Origin: Acinetobacter tandoii DSM 14970 = CIP 107469
GTDB lineage: Bacteria; Pseudomonadota; Gammaproteobacteria; Pseudomonadales; Moraxellaceae
DNA length: 64,000 bases
Assembly: GCF_000400735.1 (NCBI RefSeq)
Contig: NZ_KE007359.1
Location: 93,271-157,270, forward strand
Direction: 5' to 3'
The position numbers and the translations under genes are program-made. The first letter of the stretch is position 1. Each line of letters opens with the position of its first letter. Shown here piece by piece: positions 1-14,491 of the stretch. The notes beneath the pieces were generated by a model. It was not told the DNA's origin, did not search any database, and saw only the letters and a list, made by a program, of their open reading frames with translations.

Positions 1-2
1 TT

Positions 3-77
3 GGAAAAAAAGAAGAATTTAAGAAAGTGCTAGCAATTTTAAGAAAGAAAAAGCCTGATAGGACAAGGATCCTATGA
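3..77 (+). CDS. possible C-terminal end of an unidentified ORF, cut by the window edge
   Basis: An open frame runs from the window edge to a TGA and encodes a Lys/Arg-rich tail (about 24 residues ending in RTRIL). Only the end is visible, so neither function nor reality of the gene can be judged. It lies on the element side of the tRNA-Gly fragment, so if real it would belong to the sequence inserted to the left. Confidence 0.2.
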   Translation, partial: GKKEEFKKVLAILRKKKPDRTRIL

Positions 78-212
78 AATTTGTCGTGTACAGAGAAAAC
101 ACTCTTAGATTAAGCATATGAATGTTGGTTATTATTGTTGATTATCAAAGTAAATTTAGTGACCAAAAATCAAAGTACCCTACCCCACCTTAAATTACGT
201 CACACAAAATTA

Positions 213-243
213 AAACTCTATATAACTGTTATATATAGAGTTT
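213..243. terminator. 12-bp perfect hairpin, possible terminator
   Basis: The arms at 213-224 and 232-243 are perfect reverse complements (AAACTCTATATA) around a 7-nt loop. The stem is AT-rich. It lies just before the tRNA-Gly fragment and may end transcription from the sequence to the left, or simply be AT-rich junction DNA. Confidence 0.35.
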
Positions 244-288
244 ATTAACATACCAATTATGTAATTTAGTGTATTTTATGTCGGTGAC

Positions 289-335
<47 letters not shown>

Positions 336-342
336 GATTCAA

Positions 343-374
343 AAAAGCCCTAGTCAAATGATTAGGGCTTTTTT
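343..374 (+). terminator. rho-independent terminator after the tRNA-Gly fragment
   Basis: A ten-pair stem (AAGCCCTAGT with ATTAGGGCTT, one G-T pair) and a 6-nt loop are followed by a run of T. It is probably the native terminator of the original tRNA gene, left on the chromosome side of the junction. Confidence 0.8.
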
Positions 375-377
375 TAT

Positions 378-772
378 GGCTAAAATTTAAATCTGAATCA
401 TCCATCCATTTTCATTCAAGTAGCCCGCCAATTTTTTACAAAATTGATCTGATTCGCCAGCAATCTTCTAGAAAATTACCGATTCAAACGTTTACATCTA
501 AATAGCCGTTTCGAGACCCTTAAAATCACTTTTGCATCACCTCAAAGCTCTGGGGTATAGCCACAATACGCACAAAAAAATAATCACCGTTAAAAATAGC
601 CTAACATCTTGATCATAGAAGGTATTGGATGTCCAATTACAAGAATGCGAGTTCAAAGCTTAAATGGCATTTATGAATTTGATGTGTGCCCCAAAAGGTA
701 AAGCCTCAACTGAGCATTAACGATCAATATTAAGCTGGATAGACAATCAATTGCCCCTCTACACAGCCATAT
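378..772. other. 395-base intergenic stretch, nothing recognised
   Basis: This region lies between the tRNA-Gly fragment terminator and the racemase terminator. I see no convincing ORF, RNA or repeat in it. Confidence 0.5.
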
Positions 773-812
773 AAAAATTACCCCACGCCTGAAAGTTCAG
801 ACATGGGGTAGT
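773..812 (-). terminator. terminator of the racemase gene
   Basis: TACCCCA (779-785) pairs with TGGGGTA (804-810), with an inner CTGAA/TTCAG pairing. Read on the minus strand the stem is followed by ATTTTTAT. It lies 30 bases past the racemase stop codon. Confidence 0.7.
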
Positions 813-839
813 CATTTACATTAATGAATTATTGTCAAC

Positions 840-2066
840 TTAGCGTACAGCAATTTTAGGATTAGAATTGCCCCACATCGTATATACATCTGCAAGCAGC
901 GCACCATTGTATTCTTCTAAATCACTTTGCTTGACGCTTTCATTGCCTTGCTGACCAAACAACACCACTTCATCACTGGCACGAATGTCAGGAAAATCAG
1001 TGACATCGACCATGGTGGTATTCATTGACGTCCGCCCGACCACAGGAACTTTATGTCCACGAATCAACACATAGGCTTTATTACTAAAAGCGCGACGATA
1101 GCCATCTGAATAGCCCATCGGCAAGTTCGCCAATAAAGAATCACGTTTTAAAGTATAGGTTTGGTCATACCCGACAGTTGTACCTTTTAAATAAGCATTC
1201 ACTGTTGTCACTTGGGTTTTAAACGTCATCAACTTTTTATATTCCACACGGTCAGGAATACTGTCACCATAAATCACACCACCAGCACGGACCATATCTA
1301 AATGTGACTCTGGCACGGTTAAAGTGGCAAATGAATTGGCGGTATGTAAGGTTAGCTCTTCACGTTTGAGTTTGGCTTTTTTAATGAGCCAGTTCGTTTG
1401 CTGGTTAAAGACCGCTAAACGTTCCCGTACATATTTTTCATCTTCTACCGCATAATGCGTCATGATGCCGACCAGTTTCAGATTGGGTAATTTGGTCATA
1501 CGCAGGGCTTGCTGTTTACCTTGCTCGCTGTTTAGCTCTAAACCATTACGATCCATGCCGCCCGCATTTAAACCCAGATGGTAGGCAACTGTAATCCCTT
1601 GCTGTTTCGCCCAAGTAGAAATACGCTGCGCTTGCTCATAGTTTCCGAATAATTCTTCCATCTTGAGTGAAGCTGCATTTTGAATTTCCTGATCGGTGGC
1701 TGCACGCAATCTTAAAATACGACCTTGATAACCCGATTGGCGCACCATCGCGGCTTCGGCATTACTGGTAATGCCCACACAAGGTACATTTAACTTGATA
1801 ATGCTCGGCATCAACAACTGAATTCCATGCCCATAAGCATCGGCTTTCATCACAGCACAAATTTGGCTCTTATCCTGCAATTGTTGCTGCAAGGTTTGAA
1901 TATTTTGTTCAAAGGCTTGCACATTAATTTCAACCCACGCGTTGGCTTGAGGGGCCACAGCCTGTGTTGCTGAAATCTGTGATGTCAACATCGGTGCCGC
2001 CATCGCACTGCTCATATTCAGCAGCCCTGCCCCCAACATACACGCCCATAATGTTACTTTTTTCAA
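840..2066 (-). CDS. secreted broad-spectrum amino-acid racemase (Alr fold)
   Basis: A PLP-dependent racemase of the alanine racemase fold, about 408 residues from the chosen start. The PLP lysine is in AVMKADAYGHG and the C-terminal catalytic tyrosine region is GYDQTY. The first 25 or so residues (KKVTLWACMLGAG...AMA) form a Sec signal peptide, so the enzyme should be periplasmic, like the broad-spectrum racemases (Bsr type) and the A. baumannii lysine racemase RacK. Cytoplasmic Alr has no signal. Start: I chose TTG at 2066, which follows GAGGGATTTGTC (a ribosome site) and begins directly with the signal peptide. An upstream in-frame ATG at 2126 would add 20 residues that span a terminator hairpin, which is unlikely. 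The adjacent amino-acid permease suggests a shared role in D-amino-acid metabolism. The substrate cannot be fixed from sequence. Confidence 0.85.
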   Translation of the reverse strand: MKKVTLWACMLGAGLLNMSSAMAAPMLTSQISATQAVAPQANAWVEINVQAFEQNIQTLQQQLQDKSQICAVMKADAYGHGIQLLMPSIIKLNVPCVGITSNAEAAMVRQSGYQGRILRLRAATDQEIQNAASLKMEELFGNYEQAQRISTWAKQQGITVAYHLGLNAGGMDRNGLELNSEQGKQQALRMTKLPNLKLVGIMTHYAVEDEKYVRERLAVFNQQTNWLIKKAKLKREELTLHTANSFATLTVPESHLDMVRAGGVIYGDSIPDRVEYKKLMTFKTQVTTVNAYLKGTTVGYDQTYTLKRDSLLANLPMGYSDGYRRAFSNKAYVLIRGHKVPVVGRTSMNTTMVDVTDFPDIRASDEVVLFGQQGNESVKQSDLEEYNGALLADVYTMWGNSNPKIAVR

Positions 2067-2089
2067 GACAAATCCCTCTTCGTCGTTAT

Positions 2090-2119
2090 AAAAAAGAGAG
2101 GGTAAATACCCTCTCTCAC
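2090..2119 (-). terminator. hairpin between permease and racemase genes
   Basis: On the minus strand GAGAGGGT-ATTT-ACCCTCTC is followed by TTTTTTAT, a textbook terminator placed directly after the permease stop. It limits read-through into the racemase and argues against the upstream ATG start of that gene. Confidence 0.75.
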
Positions 2120-2125
2120 TCTTCA

Positions 2126-3625
2126 TTAATTATTTTCTGATAGTTCATCATGATCAATGCGACGACCATGCTCTAAAATCCAAGTGCGCTCGCTATCTTG
2201 ACGTTGACGACGCTTATAAGCAATCCATAAGCCGATAAACCAAAGTGGTGAAACAAACAGTGAAATACGCGTATCATGATCGAGACATAGAATCGCAACC
2301 ACAAACACCATAAAGGCGATCCCAAACCAGCTCATAAAAATACCCGCAGGCATTTTATAAATAGATTGCGCGTGCAAGTCAGGACGCTTTTTACGATAAG
2401 CCAAATACGATGCCAGAATCATACCAAAGGCAAATACAGTCAAAATTGAGGTCAATGCTGTCACAATATTAAATGCAGACATGACATTTGGTGTAACGAA
2501 CAGAATCAACGTACCGATAAATACACAAATCATAGAACACAACAGTGCTTGTACAGGCACTTTACCTTTAGATAAGGTTTTAAAGCGCTGCGGCGCATCT
2601 TTCTCAACCGCCAAACCATACAACATACGGCTGGTGGCGAAGATACCACTGTTTGCAGAAGACATTGCCGAAGTCACGACCACGAAGTTCACCACAGCAG
2701 CAGCAGCTGTAAGTCCGACCAATTGGAACATGGCCACAAATGGACTTTTGCCTGGATCAACGTGCTGCCATGAGGTTACGGAAATGATGACCAACAAGGC
2801 ACCCACATAAAACAATAGAATTCGCCAAGGAATTGAATTAATGGCTTTAGGTAATGATTTTTCTGGGTTTTTGGTTTCTGCAGCAGTTGTACCGACCAAC
2901 TCAATACCCAAGAAAGCAAACACTGCCATTTGGAAACCCGCCAAGAAACCTGTCACACCATGCGGTAAAAATGCATCAGGATCGGTGATATGTGAGAACG
3001 ATGCCTTGACTCCATTTGGCGACACGAAGCCCATAACCACCAAGCTCACACCCAAGATTAAAAAAGCAACAATTGCCACAATCTTGATCATGGCAAACCA
3101 AAACTCAGTTTCACCAAACATTTTCACCGTAAGTAAGTTTAGTACCGTCAAAACAGTGATCGTGGCCAAAGCAGGCAACCATACGGGTAAATCGGGATAC
3201 CAGAACTGCATATAACCGCCAATCGCGATAATATCGGCAATCGCAGTAATGATCCAACTGAGCCAGTAGGTCCAGCCCAAAAAGTAGCCTGCCCAAGGAC
3301 CTAAATAATCCGTAGCAAAATCTACAAATGACTTATAATTGGTGTTGGAAAGCAGTAACTCTCCCATGGCACGCATGACAAAAAACAGGACAAAGCCAAC
3401 GATCATATAAGTCAAAATGACTGAGGTTCCAGAATTGGCAATGGTTTGCCCCGAACCCATAAATAGACCTGTTCCGATAGCTCCGCCAATCGCAATCATT
3501 TGAATATGGCGATTGCTGAGAGAACGATCGAGTTGTTCTTCTGCAGCTGAATCGTAATGATGTCCACCCAGTAAATCACCCTCTAGGGTTTCTTTCGACC
3601 TATTGAACTTATTTCCATTCATCAT
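2126..3625 (-). CDS. APC-family amino-acid permease, CycA-like
   Basis: An inner-membrane amino-acid/proton symporter of the APC superfamily (amino acid transporter subfamily), 499 residues, the usual length. The signature GGAIGTGLFMGSG lies at the start of the first of about twelve hydrophobic segments. Further family motifs are AFLGIELVGTTAAET and SANSGIFATSRMLY. The sequence resembles CycA (D-serine/D-alanine/glycine permease) and related AnsP/GabP-type carriers; the exact substrate is inferred only. The start ATG is preceded by GGAG with an 8-base spacer. The gene reads toward the secreted racemase, which would make D-amino acids outside the inner membrane, so a D-amino-acid uptake role is plausible. 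A terminator lies between the two. Confidence 0.85.
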   Translation of the reverse strand: MMNGNKFNRSKETLEGDLLGGHHYDSAAEEQLDRSLSNRHIQMIAIGGAIGTGLFMGSGQTIANSGTSVILTYMIVGFVLFFVMRAMGELLLSNTNYKSFVDFATDYLGPWAGYFLGWTYWLSWIITAIADIIAIGGYMQFWYPDLPVWLPALATITVLTVLNLLTVKMFGETEFWFAMIKIVAIVAFLILGVSLVVMGFVSPNGVKASFSHITDPDAFLPHGVTGFLAGFQMAVFAFLGIELVGTTAAETKNPEKSLPKAINSIPWRILLFYVGALLVIISVTSWQHVDPGKSPFVAMFQLVGLTAAAAVVNFVVVTSAMSSANSGIFATSRMLYGLAVEKDAPQRFKTLSKGKVPVQALLCSMICVFIGTLILFVTPNVMSAFNIVTALTSILTVFAFGMILASYLAYRKKRPDLHAQSIYKMPAGIFMSWFGIAFMVFVVAILCLDHDTRISLFVSPLWFIGLWIAYKRRQRQDSERTWILEHGRRIDHDELSENN

Positions 3626-3628
3626 GTT

Positions 3629-4026
3629 TATTACTCCAATTTACACCTCAAAGAGGTGCAAATACGGGACAGATATAAAATTTTTCCTTATTTAATATCC
3701 ATCCAAAATTAAGCTAAATATTATCTTTCAATAATATTAATTTTATTATTTAACCGAATTTATAAAATAAAAATAGCGACCAAATAATCACAACACAGAT
3801 TGCAAAACCTATACCAATTTTATTAATTTAACATTAAAAAATAATAGCTTAATAAAAACATGACGCGAATTTATCCACTGATTATAAGCGAACTCATAAT
3901 CACTGGACGTAAATATTGCATTAATATTTTTTACAATATCCATATATTCAATTCCATTGAAAATCAATTTAACGATTTAAATTCTATAAATCACCATCAT
4001 CACATTTAATAAATCGAGACGAATAA
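3629..4026. other. 398-base AT-rich intergenic region
   Basis: This is the upstream region of the permease gene (minus strand) and the downstream region of astE. It is strongly AT-rich with many TTTAAT/ATTAAT runs and should hold the permease promoter, but I cannot pick a single convincing one. No small ORF or stable hairpin was recognised. Confidence 0.5.
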
Positions 4027-5004
4027 TCACGAGCGAAGCTCAGTTAATATCAAGCCTGCTCTTAACCCTTTTTTCACTTGAGTATTTGGAAATAAAATCC
4101 AGACCTGTTCTGGTGCAATCACATAAGGTTTACCCTGTTGCAGGGCAATCACTGCATCTGATTGGAACATTGAGAAATTGGGCGCAGAATCGGCAAGGTT
4201 GAGCTGAAAGTCATCTTCAGTTTTGATAATCGAATCGACAACACGAAAGTTTTTAATTGCTGACTTTTGGCGTGCAGGTAAAGCTTGTTCTGTCACCACC
4301 GAACGTAACACTTGATTAATCGCGCTAAATGCCGATAAATCATTTTGACCAAAAGGCTTGGCATGTCCAAGTTCAAGGGTTGAACTCGCTGCCTGAAATC
4401 TTGAACTGGTATAGTGCGTGAAGGTGCGACCTGCTGCATTATGGTATACCAAGGCATCCAGTTCTGCAGCACTTAAACACGCCAACATGACCGCATCATA
4501 GCCATGAGTTTGATAAGGAAACAAAGCAAAAGTCGGGAGCAAAGACAGACGGATCGCTGTGTGCAAATCATAGTGATAGCGTTTGACTTGTGCAGGGCAA
4601 GATTGAAAGAAATCTGCCACCAACTGCTCTAGCTCAGCCACTCGCTTTGCTTCAAAGGTTTCGGAAAATTGCTGATGTGCACCACAAAACATCCGATTCA
4701 TATCATTTTCAACATAGCGTTGACCTGAACGAATCGCGACAGGGTTGCCCAAAATCAATATTAATTTGACCTTGAGCTGTAACACACCTGCAAAAATATC
4801 CTGACTGAGCTGCGCCAATAACTCGATTGGCGCAGTTTCATTGCCATGTACACCCGCAGAAAGCACGATGGCTTTTTCATAAGCCTGCTTTGGAGTAAAA
4901 GATAAAACCCCTTCAGCTAACCATTCCCAACGAAAATCATGCTGTTCGCCCTGCGATACAGTTGGGATACGTTGTGCTAAAACATCACCTAGAAAATCTA
5001 TCAT
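4027..5004 (-). CDS. astE: succinylglutamate desuccinylase
   Basis: Last step of the arginine succinyltransferase (AST) pathway: N-succinylglutamate is hydrolysed to glutamate and succinate in the cytoplasm. It belongs to the zinc carboxypeptidase-like AstE/ASPA family, about 325 residues (E. coli AstE has 322). Visible motifs are the metal-binding [22 protein letters not shown] and the second His ligand in [10 protein letters not shown]. Start: ATG at 5004 (MIDFLGD) follows GGGAAAG; a GTG 15 bases upstream is possible but less likely. It is the last gene of the operon, 21 bases after astB. Confidence 0.93.
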   Translation of the reverse strand: MIDFLGDVLAQRIPTVSQGEQHDFRWEWLAEGVLSFTPKQAYEKAIVLSAGVHGNETAPIELLAQLSQDIFAGVLQLKVKLILILGNPVAIRSGQRYVENDMNRMFCGAHQQFSETFEAKRVAELEQLVADFFQSCPAQVKRYHYDLHTAIRLSLLPTFALFPYQTHGYDAVMLACLSAAELDALVYHNAAGRTFTHYTSSRFQAASSTLELGHAKPFGQNDLSAFSAINQVLRSVVTEQALPARQKSAIKNFRVVDSIIKTEDDFQLNLADSAPNFSMFQSDAVIALQQGKPYVIAPEQVWILFPNTQVKKGLRAGLILTELRS

Positions 5005-5025
5005 TTGCTTTCCCTGCACGATTAC

Positions 5026-6366
5026 TTAACGTTGGAAGTGATATACCGAACCCAAGCCCAAAATTTGCGTCAATTCATCTAACGCAGTACGGCTTTCAAT
5101 CAATAATTGTGGATCGGCCAAATCTTGCTGTGCCAACTGATCACGATAGTACTGATCTACCCACGTGTTTAAACGGGTAAACAAGGCATCATTCATAAAC
5201 AGATTCGGATTAATCGCGTTAAGTTCTGCTTCATTCACGGCAACACGCAAACGTAAACATGCAGGACCGCCACCGTTACGCATACTTTCACGTAAATCGA
5301 AAACTTTGATGTCATCAATTGGGGTACCCATTTGAATCATGTCGTTCAAGTAGCTCCATACCGCTTGGTTTTGACGCGATTCTTCAGGCACTACAATGCT
5401 CATACCGCCATCGGCACGTGTGAGTAATTGACTATTGAATAAATAGGTATTCACTGCATCTTTCACTGAAACACGCTGATCAGGTACTTCAATGGACACA
5501 AACTCTTGACCCAAACGCGCCATTTTTTCACGAATTTCGGCCAAAGCTTCCGTTTGGTTCAAAAAGGCATGTTGATGATGAAACAAGACGTTTTGGTTAC
5601 TCACCGCAATCACATCGTTGTGGAAGACCCCTTGGTCAATCACATCGGGATGCTGCTGCACAAAAACGGTTTGTTCAGCTTTCAATTGATGTAAACGTGC
5701 AACAGCTTCACTCGCCTCACGTGACTGACGCGCAGGATAATGTTTCGGACCAATACCACCGCCGAGGAACTGCTGACCATAAACGAACACTTGTACGCTG
5801 GCTTGATCATAAGCACCGCCTAAACGGTTATGGTTCGCCGCGCCTTCATCACCGAACAATGCCACGGGTGGTAGTGCTTCGTGATGCGCAAAGTGGCGCT
5901 CATCGTTAAACATGGCTGCCATAACACGCGAGGTCGTTTCATGTTCAATCGAGCGGTGGAATTTGTTGTTCAAGTTTGCCGCTGTAAAATGCACACGACC
6001 ATCTGCACTGTCTGCCGACGGTGAAACCGTTGCCGCATTGGCTGTCCACATGCACGATGCAGAACTCAAAGCGGATAACAATGCAGGCGAAGTCCGCATC
6101 GCTTGTTCAATCACGCTATGGTCATCCCCACAGAAACCCAATTTGCGCAAAGTTGGCACATGTGGGCGTTCTTGCGGAGCAAATACACCTTGCTTTAAGC
6201 CCATGTCGGCCAAAGCTTTCATCTTTAACAGACCTTGCTTAGCAGCCAACTTCGGATTCGATAGATTATTACGGTTTTTGGTCGAAGCTTCGTTTCCAAA
6301 AGACAATCCTGCATAGTGATGCGTTGGACCGACTAAACCATCAAAATTAATTTCATAGCCTGACAT
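5026..6366 (-). CDS. astB: N-succinylarginine dihydrolase
   Basis: Second AST step: N2-succinylarginine is converted to succinylornithine, CO2 and two ammonia. At 446 residues it has the usual length. The N-terminus ([16 protein letters not shown]) and internal blocks such as [12 protein letters not shown] and [14 protein letters not shown] are typical of this amidinotransferase-fold family, the last holding the catalytic Cys. It lies between astD and astE in the operon, 24 bases after astD. Confidence 0.95.
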   Translation of the reverse strand: MSGYEINFDGLVGPTHHYAGLSFGNEASTKNRNNLSNPKLAAKQGLLKMKALADMGLKQGVFAPQERPHVPTLRKLGFCGDDHSVIEQAMRTSPALLSALSSASCMWTANAATVSPSADSADGRVHFTAANLNNKFHRSIEHETTSRVMAAMFNDERHFAHHEALPPVALFGDEGAANHNRLGGAYDQASVQVFVYGQQFLGGGIGPKHYPARQSREASEAVARLHQLKAEQTVFVQQHPDVIDQGVFHNDVIAVSNQNVLFHHQHAFLNQTEALAEIREKMARLGQEFVSIEVPDQRVSVKDAVNTYLFNSQLLTRADGGMSIVVPEESRQNQAVWSYLNDMIQMGTPIDDIKVFDLRESMRNGGGPACLRLRVAVNEAELNAINPNLFMNDALFTRLNTWVDQYYRDQLAQQDLADPQLLIESRTALDELTQILGLGSVYHFQR

Positions 6367-6390
6367 TTCTAAACTCCCTTTTCTGTCGAC

Positions 6391-8891
<2,501 letters not shown>

Positions 8892-8904
8892 CAGCGGTGA
8901 CCTA

Positions 8905-11465
<2,561 letters not shown>

Positions 11466-11616
11466 TATTTTATCCTCTGAGAATTTAATTGAGCTAATCC
11501 ATTCAAAATAGGAAACACCCCATCTATTGGACACCGCCTCAGCTCGGTGTTGTTCCAACTGGAGTGTTACCTAATACGCATAGTATGAAAAATCAAAACG
11601 ACTCTAAAAAGTTGTA

Positions 11617-11650
11617 ATTTTGATAAAAATGCAATAAATTTTATCAAAAT
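11617..11650. promoter_or_regulatory. 12-bp perfect inverted repeat between gdhA and the Lrp-type regulator
   Basis: ATTTTGATAAAA (11617-11628) and TTTTATCAAAAT (11639-11650) are perfect reverse complements. Their centres are 22 bp apart, about two helical turns, which suits a dimeric Lrp/AsnC protein. The site sits in the divergent promoter region, so it is a good candidate operator for control of both gdhA-ast and the regulator's own gene. No T-run follows on either strand, which argues against a terminator. Confidence 0.55.
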
Positions 11651-11669
11651 GATAATCATGGAAATCAAA

Positions 11670-12092
11670 ATGAATGATACTGACAGCCAAATTCTAGGTT
11701 TGCTGCGTGACAACGCCCGTATGTCAATTACCGACATTTCCCAAAAAGTGCGCGTTTCCCGAAATACTGTGCAGAAACGAATCGAATATTTAGAATCGAG
11801 TGGCATCATTACGGGCTATACCGTTCGCTTAAAACCTGGCAGTGAGAAGAACACCATTCGTGCTTGGATGAATATTATGGTAGAAGGCACCAAAACCAGT
11901 GCGGTCGTAAAAGAATTAAGAATCGACCCTTCTGTACATACGCTGCATACCACCAATGGTAAATGGGATTTATTGGTTGAGCTGAAATCGGACAGTTTGG
12001 AAAGTTTTGATAAAAACTTAGAGCGTATTCGAACCATTTCGGGCATTTATAATACTGAAACCAGTATTTTGCTTTCGACTTATAAAGCATAA
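11670..12092 (+). CDS. Lrp/AsnC-family transcriptional regulator
   Basis: DNA-binding regulator that senses amino acids through a C-terminal RAM domain. About 140 residues from the ATG at 11670. The N-terminal helix-turn-helix (about 1-60) contains ILGLLRDNARMSITDIS and SRNTVQKRIEYLESSGII; the ligand-binding half contains GKWDLLVEL. In-frame ATGs at 11649 and 11658 exist, but the first overlaps the inverted-repeat operator and only 11670 has a ribosome-site-like TGGAAA upstream. It is divergent from gdhA-ast, so it is probably their activator or repressor, with arginine or glutamate as possible effector. That link is inferred from position. Confidence 0.85.
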   Translation: MNDTDSQILGLLRDNARMSITDISQKVRVSRNTVQKRIEYLESSGIITGYTVRLKPGSEKNTIRAWMNIMVEGTKTSAVVKELRIDPSVHTLHTTNGKWDLLVELKSDSLESFDKNLERIRTISGIYNTETSILLSTYKA

Positions 12093-12417
12093 GCAATTCA
12101 CTTATCGTGATTTTAAGTGAGAAACCCGCATACTCTTAGAAATCAAACCATCCTGATCAATACGGCCTGATTTGACTAAAATGCACAGTTCGACCCCGTT
12201 TTCTAGGAAATTTGAGCCGATTTTGACCCCATGAGTTTAATCGATTGCTCATTTTTAAAAGGGACAACTCTTTTAAAGTCTTGCGTGGCTGTGTATAACA
12301 ATCGACGTACAGAAAAGTAAAAGCATAGGCAAACTATCTAAAAAAGCGTTAGACTATGCCACAATCAAAAATGCAAAGACTTTGGTCATTTGCAGACGAA
12401 TAGAAAGGTGAAGATTG
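12093..12417. other. 325-base intergenic region upstream of ribBA
   Basis: It should contain the ribBA promoter. I searched it by eye for the conserved FMN riboswitch blocks that precede ribB in many gammaproteobacteria and did not find them. No other RNA or ORF was recognised. Confidence 0.5.
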
Positions 12418-13539
12418 ATGCCGCTCAATACCGTTGAAGAGCTCGTAGCAGATATCCGTGCAGGGAAAATGGTCATCCTGATGGATGATGAAGACCGTGA
12501 AAATGAAGGTGACTTGGTCATTGCCGCGACACACGTCCGCCCAGAAGACATTAACTTCATGATTACTCATGCGCGTGGTTTGGTGTGCTTAACTTTAAGC
12601 CGTGAGCGTTGCCAGCAATTGAATTTACCATTAATGGTCGATGCCAATGGTGCACAACATGCCACCAACTTCACCTTATCCATTGAAGCAGCCGAAGGGA
12701 TTACCACAGGTATTTCCGCCGCTGAACGTGCTCATACCATTCAAACAGCGGTTGCGGCACATGCCAAGCCTAGCGATATCGTACAGCCTGGACATATCTT
12801 TCCATTGATGGCGCAACCTGGTGGTGTACTGCACCGTGCAGGACATACTGAAGCAGGCTGTGACCTTGCACGCATTGCTGGCCTAGAACCTGCTTCTGTA
12901 ATTTGTGAAATTATCAAAGAAGACGGCACCATGGCCCGTCGCCCAGATTTAGAAATTTTCGCTGAAAAGCATGGCCTAAAAATGGGAACCATTGCTGACC
13001 TCATCCATTACCGCATGACCAATGAACAAACAGTCGAGCGTTTAGGTCAAGAAAGCATCGATACTGAATACGGTACATTTGAACTGTTCCGTTACCGTGA
13101 AATTGGCAATCCAGATATTCATTTGGCTTTGGTCAAAGGTGAGCCAAAAGATGGCATCACTACGGTTCGCGTACATGGTTTTAATCCGACACGTGACTTG
13201 CTCAAATTGAACAAGCAAGATGGCGAACCGGCGTGGAACTTAGACCGTGCCTTAAAAGAAATTGCACAAAGTGATCGTGGTGTACTGGTTTGGATTGGTC
13301 AACGTCATCTACAAGATCTAGGCCCTGCCCTCGACAGCCTAACTGCACCAAAGAAAACCAAATCTAGTGCAGCTTTGTCTCAGCAATATCAAACGATTGG
13401 TGTAGGCGCACAAATTTTACGTGATTTAGGCATTGAAAAAATGAAGCTGCTTAGTTCGCCGCTACGTTTCAACGCATTATCAGGTTTTAATCTTGAAGTG
13501 GTGGAATATGTCACCGCTCAACAAACATTAACGAAATAA
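12418..13539 (+). CDS. ribBA: 3,4-dihydroxy-2-butanone-4-phosphate synthase with a degenerate GTP cyclohydrolase II domain
   Basis: The N-terminal domain (about 1-200) is RibB: ribulose 5-phosphate is converted to the four-carbon riboflavin precursor. The metal and substrate motif [11 protein letters not shown] and the block [13 protein letters not shown] are intact. The C-terminal domain (about 205-373) has the GTP cyclohydrolase II fold in outline (VRVHGFN...[12 protein letters not shown]) but not the zinc-binding Cys cluster and catalytic segment expected after the VR(V/I)H strand, so this half is probably not a cyclohydrolase. A separate ribA should exist elsewhere. Start: ATG at 12418 with AAAGGTG upstream; a TTG one codon earlier is possible. 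ribH follows after 11 bases. Confidence 0.9.
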   Translation: MPLNTVEELVADIRAGKMVILMDDEDRENEGDLVIAATHVRPEDINFMITHARGLVCLTLSRERCQQLNLPLMVDANGAQHATNFTLSIEAAEGITTGISAAERAHTIQTAVAAHAKPSDIVQPGHIFPLMAQPGGVLHRAGHTEAGCDLARIAGLEPASVICEIIKEDGTMARRPDLEIFAEKHGLKMGTIADLIHYRMTNEQTVERLGQESIDTEYGTFELFRYREIGNPDIHLALVKGEPKDGITTVRVHGFNPTRDLLKLNKQDGEPAWNLDRALKEIAQSDRGVLVWIGQRHLQDLGPALDSLTAPKKTKSSAALSQQYQTIGVGAQILRDLGIEKMKLLSSPLRFNALSGFNLEVVEYVTAQQTLTK

Positions 13540-13550
13540 TCGAGGTTGCT

Positions 13551-14021
13551 ATGGCGATTCGCCGAATTGAAGGTTTATTACATCTCGCGAGCGAAGGCCG
13601 TTACGCGATTTTAGTTGGTCGTTTCAATAGCTTTGTGGTTGAACACTTGCTAGAAGGTGCAATTGATACATTGAAACGTCATGGTGTATCAGAGGATAAT
13701 ATCACTGTTGTTCATGCACCAGGCGCTTGGGAACTTCCAGTGGTTGCAAAAAAACTGGCTGCTTCTGATCGCTTTGATGCCATCATCGCGCTTGGCGCTG
13801 TGATTCGTGGTAGTACGCCTCACTTTGACTTTGTTGCAGGTGAATGTGCCAAAGGTTTAGGCGTAGTTGGCTTAGACACGGGTTTACCAGTGATTAACGG
13901 TGTATTGACTACGGACAGCATTGAACAAGCGATTGAACGCTCTGGAACAAAAGCAGGTAATAAAGGTAGCGAAGCTGCTCTTACTGCAATTGAAATGGTT
14001 AACTTGTTAAAGGCTATTTAA
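13551..14021 (+). CDS. ribH: 6,7-dimethyl-8-ribityllumazine synthase
   Basis: Penultimate riboflavin step: condenses the four-carbon phosphate made by RibB with the ribitylamino-uracil precursor. 156 residues, the usual subunit length of this icosahedral or pentameric enzyme. Visible are the substrate site [12 protein letters not shown], the [13 protein letters not shown] block, [17 protein letters not shown] with the catalytic His, and [11 protein letters not shown]. It is close behind ribBA and 3 bases before nusB. Confidence 0.97.
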   Translation: MAIRRIEGLLHLASEGRYAILVGRFNSFVVEHLLEGAIDTLKRHGVSEDNITVVHAPGAWELPVVAKKLAASDRFDAIIALGAVIRGSTPHFDFVAGECAKGLGVVGLDTGLPVINGVLTTDSIEQAIERSGTKAGNKGSEAALTAIEMVNLLKAI

Positions 14022-14024
14022 AGC

Positions 14025-14474
14025 ATGTCGCAAACACTTCAAGCCGCTTATGCTGCAAAACGTAAAGCACGTCGTTTTGCTGTACAAGGCATTTATGAAT
14101 GGCAAATGAGCCGCAACCCAGTGCATGAAATTGAAGCACGTACGCGTGTTGAAAATGCCATGCATAAAGTGGACCTAAGCTATTATCATGAATTGCTGAC
14201 TCAAGTGGTTGCCAATCATGAAGCTTTGGATGCGCTTCTTATTCCTGTGCTAGATCGCCAAATCGAAGCTCTAGACGGTGTTGAACTTGCAACATTACGT
14301 TTAGGCGCTTACGAATTGAAAGAACATCTTGAAATCCCGTATCGCGTGGTTTTAGATGAAGCGATTGAACTTGCCAAACACTTTGGTGGTGCTGACAGTC
14401 ATAAATACATCAATGGTGTATTAGACCGTTTAGCTAACAGCCTTCGTGCAGCAGAAAAGCAACAAGCACAATAA
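14025..14474 (+). CDS. nusB: transcription antitermination factor NusB
   Basis: All-helical RNA-binding protein that, with NusE, binds boxA RNA in rRNA leaders and supports antitermination. 149 residues. The N-terminal [16 protein letters not shown] and the C-terminal [17 protein letters not shown] are the family signatures. ribH-nusB-thiL-pgpA is a common order in gammaproteobacteria and the genes are spaced for one transcript. Confidence 0.95.
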   Translation: MSQTLQAAYAAKRKARRFAVQGIYEWQMSRNPVHEIEARTRVENAMHKVDLSYYHELLTQVVANHEALDALLIPVLDRQIEALDGVELATLRLGAYELKEHLEIPYRVVLDEAIELAKHFGGADSHKYINGVLDRLANSLRAAEKQQAQ

Positions 14475-14491
14475 GACGTGTAGTAAGTAAT

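Noticed and set aside
2067..2126. N-terminal extension of the racemase to the ATG at 2126
   Set aside because: The 20 codons span a terminator hairpin and would bury the signal peptide; the TTG at 2066 has its own ribosome site.
2481..3215. Plus-strand open frames opposite the permease gene, and similar frames opposite ast, glmS, galE and pseB
   Set aside because: They are shadows of well-supported genes, with odd composition and no recognisable domains.
12093..12417. Possible FMN riboswitch upstream of ribBA
   Set aside because: Such an element is common before ribB in gammaproteobacteria, but its conserved sequence blocks are not present here.
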